Shown here: positions 47,731 to 59,700 of the stretch, piece by piece
Layout of the letters: each line of letters begins with the position of its first letter
Numbering within the stretch: the stretch's first letter is position 1
DNA from: Paratinospora sagittata
Lineage: Eukaryota > Streptophyta > Magnoliopsida > Ranunculales > Menispermaceae
Direction: 5' to 3'
Assembly (NCBI GenBank): GCA_035771175.1
Contig: CM069598.1
Location: 1,746,931-1,810,930, forward strand
DNA: 64,000 nt
Program-made: the position numbers and the translations under genes
The notes under the pieces: generated by a model
Told to the model about the DNA's origin: nothing
Databases searched by the model: none
The model's input: the letters and a program-made list of their open reading frames with translations, nothing else

Positions 47731-50700
47731 TTCCTTTGTTTCTTTTAAAAAAAAAAAAATCAAGTTCTTCAAATCGGCGAGAATGATAAAGATCAATTAG
47801 TAGATAGCTTTTTGAGTTCTTGATTTTATCTAAATTTTTGTTATTTAAATACAATAGATATTATTTAAGAGGATTGGGATTCTAGTTGTTCTACTTGATT
47901 AGGATTTTTATTAAAAGTTCTATTGGAAGTCTAACTCTTTACTTGAGTAGCTATAAATAATTTATAATAGGGTTGTAGATAGATAGTTGATTGGATATGA
48001 ATTGAATAATTGAAAAAAATTGTTTTCTTCTCCTCCTCTCTTCTTCTTATCTTCTCAGTGCTGCTGCATCACTGATGCAATTCATTTTTCTGAATTACAT
48101 TGCACATGTTGGATCAATTGTTAGATGAAGAAGGATTTGAATAAATGATCTAGTCCTTTGTTTATCTGTACAGTCCTGTTGATGATCTTATGTAAGGTGT
48201 GTCTAGCTGTATAATTCAATCCAAGGTCAGTCCACCCTTCACATAAATTTATTTTTGGGTTTAGGATAATAAAATTTTAAGCCATTGTCTTGGATCTAGT
48301 TTCTCGGAATCGAGGCAGCATTTAAAATTTATTGCTTACTAGTACTATTCTTTTATGCTTTAGTAAGCATGGGTGGTATAACTTTTTAAGTTTGTTTTCT
48401 TCATTTTCTTATTATTTCCATTTTCATGGTGCAGGTGAGGGAAGCTATCGGCATTGCCCTTTCTGTTTCGTGCTCAAACATTCGACTTTGTGAATCATTT
48501 ACCCATGATCTTTGTGATGAAGAGGAAAGTAAAATGGATAACTTACTTGGACGGCGAAATTGGGCTCAACAGCTAATGCAACGAGCTTCTGAACTAGCTA
48601 CAACCATACAAAACACCTTCCTATCAAACAACTCAGAATCTCAGGCAAATAGTACTTGTGACTACATACGTTCAAATAATGAGACACAAGATGTGAAGTG
48701 GATGGAAACGGTACATCTTTCTTAAATAGATACGAGTTGTATTGTATTAACTTTTTCTTCTTACTTTTGTTGATTTTGCTTGCTTTTTGCACGTTCAGAT
48801 GTTCCATTTCATTATTTCGGCTTTGAAGTCTGGAAGATCTTCAGTTTTACTGGACATAATAGTGGGCCTTCTTTATCCTGTTATTACATTGCAGGTAAAG
48901 TACAATTTGATTCTCTATTGCTTGAAGTCTTTCTATTTTTATTTTATGGTCTATTTACATTAACTTCTTCAATTCTACTTATCTATTTAGTTTTGTGCTC
49001 ATTTCTCCTCACGACACTCATCATAACCCTTGACGGCTTAGAGGATTTAGACGGTATTTCAGCACATGTGGAAAGTTTCTGTATTTACAGTGATTGATTC
49101 TTGAATAAGGCTCACAAATAATTTTTCAAGATTGAAATGTATTATCAAAAAGCAATGCAAATATATCATGTTAACTATTTTCTACTTGGTAGACTTCTTA
49201 TCGTCATAAAATGTTTTTTGGAGCATATGCATTAAACTTTTTAATGTGGTTTTAATATGTTTTTATTTATTTTTGTTAGTTCACCATCTATAGGATTTTT
49301 TTGACCTGCACAAAATTTTGTGAATTTTAAGTTTTTAACTGCTCTATAGAAAAAGCTTTTTATAGTGGAAAATATATTAGGCTTTTACATCTGTACTTGA
49401 AGAACTGCCATCGCCCTTTTGAAGGAAACGTCAAACAAAGATTTGTCAACATTAGCCAAGGCATCATTTGAGTTACTGAAGTGGAGGATATTCCCGGAGC
49501 CACATCTCCAAGAGGCTGTATCTGTGCTTGTTTCTTCTTCCAGTGATTGTAATTGGCGAACTAGATTTGCAACTTTGACATATCTACGGACATTTCTGTA
49601 TAGGTAAAGTACTTGTGCAAGGTTTTAACACTAATAAACATTTCTTTCTTTCTTATAAATTCAAGTAAATGTTACATGGGGATGGCACAATAATTGCCCC
49701 GCTAAGCGATTGGCCTAGAGGGTGGGGTAACATGGTTTAATTGTAGGGGTTGGGCCTAGGGCGGCCGAGTTGTACAGTTATACTGAAAACTGATGTTACA
49801 CACACATACAAGTATATATACAATACTCTTGTTTCTTTAAAAAAAAAAAAAAGGAAGTTCCCTTTTTTTAAGCAGTGTTGTTTGTTAGAAGATTCTGGCC
49901 GGAATTTCCAACAGTACTATTTTTATTACTCTTTGATTAATGAAATGAAGGTTATACTATGTGAAAAATCTAAAGAAGTTTCTTTTCAAGGGAGCCAGGG
50001 TGACACTTGACCAATATTCTTTAAATCATTCTGATAGATACAACTCTTTTAATTAGTGTTGTCAAGGCTCCAAAGCAATGCCTAGGTGATTAGCCCCATC
50101 TTGGCGAGGCGGTGTGTGGGCATTATAAATAATATTTATTTATATATTTTACAAAATAGAAGTCAAATTTTATGTAAAAATGATAAACTATATTTTACGC
50201 TCTTCAATTTTGTGTCCACAAATTAAAAACAAGGAAAAAACACACTTAAAAAAATAAAAATAAAAGAGAAATTGACATATAGTGAAACAATAACTATGTT
50301 AAAATCCATGACAAAAAGAAAAATATTTGCAGCATCATAACAAAAATAAAACAGAAAATCAGAATTAAAAAGTAGTAAAAAAAAAAAGATAGCTTGTGTA
50401 ATACAAATATTATAGCACTAGACTTAAAAGTTGTTCCATTGTTTAAGCTATATATAACATTATGAAGAAAAAGAACCTTGTGTTTTATATATACTAGTCT
50501 ACATGTCTAATAATGTATCTTAATGAGCTAAACTTTTCATGGAAATTCATTGTTTTCCTTCTTAACAGACACACATTCATTCTCTCAAGATTAGAGAAGC
50601 AACAAATCTGGAAAACTATGGAGAAGCTACTTAAAGACAATCAAGTTGAGGTAAGATTTGGTTCAAAGGTTTAACTACAGGTCATTATAGTTCCAGAAGT

Positions 50701-53700
50701 TGTTGTCCTTGGTGTATTTCCCACTTTTTACCAATGTATATTCAATTCCTATGTTCCATGAATTCCTCTAAAGAAGTACCTACTCATACAATAGTTAGAT
50801 TTTGATGCTCCATGGATTCTTGCAACATATGTTTCAAATTTATTTTCTGGATAGAGAAATGGAATGTAATTCATCTAGTGTAACCAATTGAAATAAGGGG
50901 CTTTGAGGACTTCATTCAATTAGGACTATACACACGTAGTTTTAAAAATCCTTTGAGGCTCTACACCTTGAGGCTTGCCGGTCCTCATCTCAAGGCTATT
51001 GAAAATTGTCTCAAGGCTTAAGCCTCAATGGTACCCGCTTGAGGCTTACACCTCACCTGCACAACACTTTTCGCCTTGAGATTTACACTGCAAAGCTATG
51101 TGAGGCTTAAGCCTCCCTAAACCCTTAAACCTCACTATATGCTACCAACCATAATGTTCAACGTATCGCCCTTTTTTTTTAAAGATTTTCCTACTTGTTC
51201 CCAAAACACTTCCATTGATACTAGAATAAACATGCTAGTTTGTTTTCTTTTTAGAACTTCTAATCTTAATTATAAGGAAGAGATCCAAGTTTTTAAACTC
51301 CTAGCCTAAACTATAAGTCAATTTTCTAAATACAATTTCCATTATGTCTAAAACACTTCAAGTAATAGTATAAACAAGCTAGTTCCTTTTCTTTCTTAAA
51401 GTTCCAACGTCAGTTATTAGGAGATATCCAATTTCGAAACTCCAAGCCTAAACTTCTTGTAAACTACATACACATTGCCATGTGAATTTCTAATGCTAAT
51501 TGTTTCCATAAGTTTATTATAGGGTGCATCGTCAAATACACACACACATACACACATTATAATGTGAAAATTAAGAAGTGTTATCAGCTAATATTGTTGC
51601 ATCTTATTTATTAAGTTCCTACTAGTTTCTTTTTTTGATATATAAAAACATAACATTTGAAAATATTGACTTATAAAGTTATGATATGTACTCCTTAGTA
51701 TTTTTAATATTGTTTATTATATTTGAAGCATTGATATATTAAGTTTGTGGTCTAGAGTGCTTGACATTGTTATGTGATAAGGTAAGCATACATAAAAATA
51801 GCTCAAGTTTATATTTCATGTTTTTCAATTCATTAATTATATTTTATGTTTTAAAGTTAATGTAAAAAATCTTTATTTATTTATAAAAATGTGTTGCGTA
51901 CACCTCATACTAGCTTGAGGCTTACACCTCACTTCATGTAGGAACGCCTTGATTATGCCTCATGAATTTTAAGACCTTGTGTAACATTACAATATTACAT
52001 ATGTTATTTTACAACTATGAGTAGATTCTTTTTTATATGAAACAAGAATAATATGGCTATATTATAAGTTTAATGAGATATCCCTTTAAGTTATGCACTC
52101 CTTGTCCTTGTCGTCCTTTAAGAGATCATTTATTTCCTTTATACAACATAATATAATAATATATAAACCAATAGTGGGTTGGTTCAGTGGTTGGGTGCAA
52201 GCGCACCTACCTTGAAGGTCTCTAATTCGAGACACCACCCACCATTTGTTGGCCAATGACGTCCTCGAGTGTTTGTGGCCGTTTTTCAAAGGGATTAGGG
52301 GGGTACGTAAGTCCCTGATACTTGCTGACTTCAAAAAAACCTATTTCAGGTTTGTCAAATTTGTCAACTTATACCAAAGTGGGGTGGGACTACATTCATT
52401 TTGATGTACTTTTTTTTTTTGAGAAAAAACCGCATTTTATTATAAAAAAAACAAAAAACAAAATTACAGTAAGAAGCACCAACAGTGCATCAAACACAAG
52501 CTCTGGCTCTCCCAAAATACTCCCCAAACCCCAATCCTAAGTCACACCGCCGCTCAACCCGACTATCAAACAAAACCACTCAGACCTGGTGCAAACAACC
52601 TACCCAATTTAACAACCAATTAGACAGAAAAAAACCTTAACCCAAAGATGATGCGAGAACCCACGAACTTGCAACAAATTTGACATTCTCCCAAAGCTTA
52701 TCCGTCGGTCTAGACCTGTCCTAAAAGACCTTGTTGTTTCTTTCTAACCATAGATGCCAAAGCGTGATGAAAGCAGCCACTAGACACACTACCTGCGCTA
52801 GACACGAAATTCACCTGGGGTAAAGACATACAATCCTCAAGGCTCCTGGGAATGATCATTCTTCTGCCTGAGCATGAGCACCAATTGTTCCATATCCATG
52901 AGGAAAATGGACACTGCAAGAGAATGTGATCCAAGTTCTTGCCTGCTGCCTTAAGACAAAATATACAACAATGTGGGGATAGATACTAATGAGGGAAGCG
53001 CTTTTGCAGCACGTCAAATGTGTTTATCCTCCTATGAGCCAGTAGCCATCCGAAGAACTTAACTTTAGATGGAATGTGTGTTTGCCAAATGAAAGTAGTA
53101 GAAAGGGGAAAAGAATTGTCGGGTTAGAGGTGGTGATGGCATCGAAGAGGGATTTACATGAGAAAGAACCAGATGGATCTAGAGACCAAGAGAAGTGATC
53201 TGGAACATCCAGAAAATGTGCTTCCCCTAATCTAGGAGAAAGAAGGTCCATTTCGGATTGTTCCCTATAGGTTAATGTCAAATGTGTTTATCCTCCTATG
53301 AGCCAGTAGCCATCCAAAGAACTTAACTTTAGATGGAATGTGTGTTTGCCAAATGAGAGTAGTAGAAAGGGGAAAAGAATTTGTCGGGTTAGAGGTGGTG
53401 ATGGCATCGAAGAGGGATTTACATGAGAAAGAACCGGATGGATCTAGAGACCAAGAGAAGTGATCTGGAACATCCAGAAAATGTGCTTCCCCTAATCTAG
53501 GAGAAAGGTCCATTTCGGATTGTTCCCTATAGGTTAATGTCCTAAGAAAGTGTAAATTCCAAGATATATTTGTGTTAGAATCAATTATGGTGAAGTAAGA
53601 AATTGGTTGTTGATGTGTCGAAGATAGACGATATAGATTAGGAAAAGCCTCTACCAAGGAACTATCTCCCAACCACTGACCTCCCAAAAGCGAAAAGTCT

Positions 53701-56700
53701 CCCTGTTGCCAACCTTCGGGCGAACAAAATCGAAGACCTCCGGAGCCAGAGACAATAAATTTCCACGGGATTCTGAATGTTAACCGCCTAGCTCTTCTCA
53801 AAATTGCCCCCATATCAGAGAAAGATACTTTGCCATATCTACTAGTAACCACTCTAGCCCAAAAAGAATCCGACTCCCCCAATAACCTCCAAATCCACTT
53901 GCCACACAGAATTGAATTTCTTTTGATGATGTTCCCAATGCCCAACCCACCTTCCTCAATTGGGCGTTGAACTACCTCCCACTTCACCAGACTTTTCTAA
54001 TCCATTCCACCCCTTCCCCCCACAAAAAGGTCTTGAACAATCTCTCAATTCTTCTTGCCACCCCTATAGTAATCCTGAACAATGACAAAATATGTTGGAA
54101 TAGCCGATAGCGCCGATTTTATTAATGCCAACCTACCACCCCTTGAGAGAAAAGCATTCTTCCACCCGTCCAATCTCCTAGAGATAGTTGCCACCATCGG
54201 ATCCTAGAAATTCTGAGATAAAGGATTTCCACCCAAAGGGAGGCCCAAATAGGTCATTGGTCAAGCCCCCACTGAGGACTTCGCCTTGTTGGCCAACCTC
54301 AGTATCTCCTTAGGAGATATGTTGATTCTGACCATGTGGCATTTCACCATGTTTACCTTCAGCCCATAAAACTCACTGAAGTACCTCAAGAGAAGCGGAG
54401 CGTTTTCCACATTTGCCTCACTCCCATGTAGCAAGAACAACGTGTCATCCGCACGCGTGAAACTTCCACTTTATCCTCCCCACCTGGAATCCCCTCACCA
54501 AAGAAAATTGTCTTGCCATAGTCATCATTCTCCCCAACCCATCTGCTACCAATGTGAACAAGAACGGTGACAATGGATCTCCTTGTCTAAGTCCCCTGCT
54601 GGCCGCAAATTTACCCCTTGGCCTCCCATTAATCATCATGGAATATGAGACCAAGCTCACACACCGCATCATCCATGTGGTCCATCTATCCCCAAATCCC
54701 TTTTTCCTCAAGACTTGTTCTAGAAAACTCCATTCCACCGTTTCGTAGGCTTTAGCGAAATCAATTTTAAACACCACCGCTGCTCGCCCACCTACCCTGT
54801 ACTCCTCCACCGCTTCATTCGCTACCATAACTGCATCCAAAATCTGTCTTTCTTGGATGAACACAAACTGAGATTCTTCTATTGTTTTATGTAAAACTTC
54901 TTTTAGCCTCAAGGACAGTGTATTGGAGATGATCTTATATAAACTTGTCACTAGAGTGATAGGCCTATAATCCTTCAGACTCCTCGAGTCACTTTTCTTA
55001 GGGATCAAGCATATGTAGGTCTCATTTGTCAAGTTATTGATTACCCTTGTGCGGAAAAATTCCTCATGCACCCTCATTACATCATCTTTCACCATATCCC
55101 ACATCTTTTGAAAGAAGACCATAGTAAAACCATCTGGCCCAGGGACCTCAGCCCCATCACAACTAAACACCGTCACTCTCACTTCTTCCTCCTCGAAGGG
55201 GCGTTCAAGAAAAATCATGTCTTCCTGAGGGATAATTCCCCAATCCAAACCCTATGGATTCCAAGCATGAGTGCGCTCAGATGAATATACCCTGGTGAAG
55301 TTATTGACAATTTCCTCAACAACTCCATCCTTAGTAGAGACCAGGTCACCATCCTCCCTCACTATTGATGAAATGCCATTCTTGCTCCGCCGCCTGTTGA
55401 GAATGCTGTGAAAGAGCCTGGTATTTGCATCTCCCTCCTGAATCCATCGGATCTTTGCTTTTTGAATAGCAATTCTATCTTCACGGATACACAATTCCTC
55501 CAGCCTTGTACAGTTTTCAAAATGCCTCTAATTCCACCGACCATTCCCCTCTCTCTTCCACCTCCTCCAAACTCCCTAACACATCTTCCAATTCCTTTTG
55601 AATCCCAGTCGCCCCGAAGACCTCTCTATCCCAATTCTTGATATAGTTTTTCAAGATATGCAATCTGGTCATAAATGCTTACAATGGCATTGCCTTGTGG
55701 AGTCATAGAGTTCAAGAGCTTCCAAATTATAGTTCTTAACTAATTAGTTGTTCAATCAAGCGTGGAAGTGAGCAATAGATAATTGATGGGTGTGACTTGT
55801 GATAGAGGTAATCAAGCCATGAGGTCATGGAATCAAAACTCCGCTTTTACCTATCCAAAAAAAAATAAAAAATAAAAATGGTGTGATACGTATGCATTTC
55901 TAGGATCTAACAATTGTTAAGTACTTAAGTAAGAACGTTGAGCCCTCATTAGTTCTAGACAATGTAGTCAAGCGTGTGCCCTCAGGCGCATCTTGAGGTA
56001 GGGGGCACATGTTGCACCTCTGACCTCACTAATTGAAAGGCAGGGCACAACAACTTAGGCATATGCCTAAGTGTGCTTCACTTTACTACTTCCCCTTTTT
56101 TTTAAAGAAAAATATATGTAGACATTAAATAAATATTTTATTACATATTTCTTTTTCTATTTTCTTTGAGTCAAATATATATAATATGTAATATGGAACA
56201 TAAATATGTTAAAGGAAATTTGTGATATCCTATTATAACAACAACAACAACAAGTTGATGTTATAATACACACATCATAGTTGCCACTTGTTCTTCTTCG
56301 CTTTAATGTTTTCTCCTTCAACCCAAATTTAAATATCAGAGAAAATAAATGTAATATTATACCTACTATGAAATATGAAATATTAGTGCTATTATGAACA
56401 TTATATGATAAGAAAAATAAAAAAACTTTTGTTAATTTTTTCTTTTTAAAATTCTTTTGCCAAAAGTTTGGTAATACTATTAATTATTTTTTAATGGAGT
56501 TTTTATTTTTATTTTTTTTATTTTTACGAATTGTGTGCCTTACTTCACTTTACTCAAATGTGCACCTTACCTTCAATTTTGACATACGGTACTGTTCAAA
56601 TGGTTTGGATACAATTTTATGCACATGGTTATATTGTCTAGACTATTGTTGTGATACACAAAGGTATGCATTCTTTTTTCTTTTTTCTATTATTCCTTCT

Positions 56701-59700
56701 ATATATATGTATGTATGTATATATTGAACTCTTTTGTTTTAGCATTCTCTACTTTTCTTCTATGAAAATTCAAATATGATGTTCTTGTTCTCAACTTAGT
56801 TATCTTGTTTTAATACTTACACCTAGTACCTCATCCTCTTTGCCAACTTAGGTGAGGGAGCATGCTGCTGCAGTTCTTGCAGGCTTGATGAAGGGTGGAG
56901 ATGAAGATTTAGCTAGGGACTTCCAAGAGAGAGCATTCATGGAGGCGGCATCCATTCAAAAGAAGCAATTGAAGAGGTTTGTTTCAAGGTTTTTTGACAG
57001 AAAAACGAATTTAAGTCTTTTGTTTTTGGGGATGCTAGCATACTTGTGGTTGTGAAATGTCAAAAATAGCCATATTAACCTCAAAAAAGAGATGTTTTGA
57101 TGGACGATAGAAAGAAAGGAGAACAAGAGGAGAGAAAAAAGAGGGAAGAGATGCCAAACAAGATTCCATTGCCTTCTTCCATCTTAAAGGTTCCATTATT
57201 ATTGGTCAACTACTTCTTTATCTACCTTGTTCTTGGAGCTTTGACTATTCCAGATCTTTCATCTTCTGTCATCCATCTTCGTTGTCATCATTATCTTCAA
57301 CTTAGTCTTTTACTTTTGCTATCTTTGTGTCATAATTAAAGACAAGGATCAGAAATTCAAATTGGCTGAAACTTTGGTCTCATAAAATTCGAAATTAATT
57401 CGGGGAAAAGTCTAAATTGACATAGATAACTTTTGCAAAAATTTCGACACTATACAAAAGTATAAATAATTCTATTTAAATTTTGTAAGGAACTAAAGAT
57501 TTATGTTTCTTTTAGTTGTGCTCAAATAAACATAATTATATATTTAAAACTCATGAAATATGATAATGGTTTAAAGTAGGATTTATAATCTCTTTATTAT
57601 GTGACAGCTATTCTATGAGTGCCAACAAATTTTATGATTTTTATGCTTAACATGTATAGGAGAATTAATTAATTACACGTAATTTATAAATTAAATATTC
57701 ATTTTTTATTTAAATTACAGTTTTCTAAATCTTATTTTGCTTCTTCCTTTAGTGATTTTTTAGTTTTTATCCATTGCATATGAAATTGTACTTCAATCTC
57801 GTATATATTTATTCTTTATGAATATCTTCTAGCAAAAGAAAAAACCTCGTGTTTGTATAGTTTTTTGTTTAAAAAAAAAATTAAAGGATTTCTTTAAGTT
57901 TTACAGTTATTTCAATATTTTTCCTAACTTCAATGTAATTTTATAGTAATTTGATTACAATTAATTTGTAATTTGTGGATTGAAAAATAAAATTTCATTA
58001 AAATTTGGAGAATTATGTTAAATTTGTGTTCCATGGTTTATAATACCTAAAGGGGTGACTAACAGGATTGAGAAGATGAGAAAAGATTTTCATATGGAAA
58101 AAAACTAAGGATTTTTTTTAAGTTTTAAAAATTATTTCAATATTTTTCGTAACTTTGCTGGAATTTCTAAAATGATTTGATTACAATTAATTTCTAATTT
58201 GAGGATTGAAAAATCAATAAAATTTAGAGAATTATGTTGAATTTGCGTTCCATGGTTTGAAATACCTAAAGGGGTGACTAATAGAATAGAGAAGATTATG
58301 AGAGATTTGAAGGTGAACATTATCTACATTTAGTGGTTGGGAGAAGATCTACTACCTAAAGGAGTGAGGGAGATTTGGGAATTGGAAATACAGGGTTGAG
58401 AACAAAGCCTTCGTTGTTAAATGGTTATGGAGATTAGGTTTTGAGAATAGAGGACTAAAGAAAAGGTGACTAAAACTATTCATGGAATGTGATGCAATAA
58501 TTGGGATGTAGGAGAAGCAATCAAGTCCACTTATTGGAGTCCTTGGAAATATCTCATCTTTTTTATCCAGAATTTTGGGAATTGGTCAGATGTAAGTTGG
58601 GTACTGACCACAAAATTAGATTTTGGAAGATCTTGGTGCAATGACCAATCCCTAAAGTATTATTTCCCATCTTTATATTTAGTATCCTATTATCATAATG
58701 CCCCTATCCGTGGGTTTTTCCCTCATATGGTGGACCATTAGAATTTCCTTGCTTGGAATTTCTCAAGTACTCTGAATTCGGAGACACTTTCTCACCTAGC
58801 TAATAGGGTGGGATGTTCAGTGGGCTCGTGGCCTATGAATTATTTAGGTCTCCCGCTTGGAGGCAACCCATTATCTCAGAGATTTTGGGAACCAGTTATG
58901 GCTAAAATCTCCAAGAGATTAGATGGGTGGAAACGGGCCTTTCTATCCAAGGGAGGCCAATTGGCTTTGGTTCGATCTGTTTTAATGGCACTTCCCTCAT
59001 ATTACATGTCTATATTAAGATCCCATCATCAGTGGTACCATGGATTGAGAAAAGGATTAAAAGGTTCTTTTGGGGAGGCAAACTGCATAGAGGTCCTTCT
59101 AACTTGATAAAGTGGGAGGTGGTGAAGAGATTGGTGGAGAAAGGTGGTCTGGGTATTGGGACTTTGTCACTCCGTAATGTTGTGCTTTGTAGCAAATGGA
59201 TTTGGAGGTTTGTTACAGAACCACATTCTCTTTGGGCAAAAGTGATCTCGAGCAAATACGACATACTAAATTTTGAAGGTTCGGATAGAAGGTTGAAGTC
59301 CACCTATAAATGTCCGTGGAAGTTCATCTCCTCTTTGGTGCCTCAGTTCTCTCCTCATGTGGCATTCAGAGTTGGTAATGGACAACTATTAAGGTTTTGG
59401 GAGGACAGGTGGTTGGATAACTCAACACTGGCTACTACTTTTCCACACCTCTACAGACTATCTAACTTCCATAATCACCCCATAGCCTCCTTTTTGGACC
59501 ATTCTTTTCCATCACACTCCCAAAACACGTCTTGGAACTTGCACTTCCCTAGAGCCTTAATGGATAGAGAGTTGGTTGAGATTGGTTCCCTTCTTAACAA
59601 ACTTCAAAACGTTTCCTTTACACACTAGAACCAGATAGGATTACTTGGTCCCTTGATCCATCTAAGGCATACACATGCAAATCCTTCTTCTCAACACTAA

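Larger units (their letters stand above)
45509..48071 (+). mobile_element. Small non-autonomous LTR retrotransposon, split by a LINE
   Basis: Two direct repeats of about 300 bp (45509-45819 and about 47763-48071) share TAATAGATATTATTT, AGAGTTCTATAGGGAGTCTA-type sequence and a CTTCTC...TCAGTG...GCATCA end. Directly after the first, TTTGGTATCAAAGCC is a tRNA-Met-like primer site, fixing the + orientation. The interior, minus the LINE at 46491-47762, is about 0.7 kb with an internal duplication and no pol. The 5 bases outside the two LTRs (TGACA, CTGAT) do not match, so the boundaries or the target duplication have decayed. Confidence 0.65.
52410..55677 (-). mobile_element. 5'-truncated L1 LINE, antisense, in PA200 intron 31
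   Basis: Read on the minus strand, it starts at about 55677 in the linker after the endonuclease (FMTRLHILKNYIKNWDREVF), continues through the RT and the zinc-binding end, and finishes with TTTTTTCTC and a poly-A tail at 52420-52410. It has frameshifts, stops and an internal 264-bp duplication. Its sequence is closer to the intron 32 LINE than to the intron 13/27 group. No target duplication found. Confidence 0.88.
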
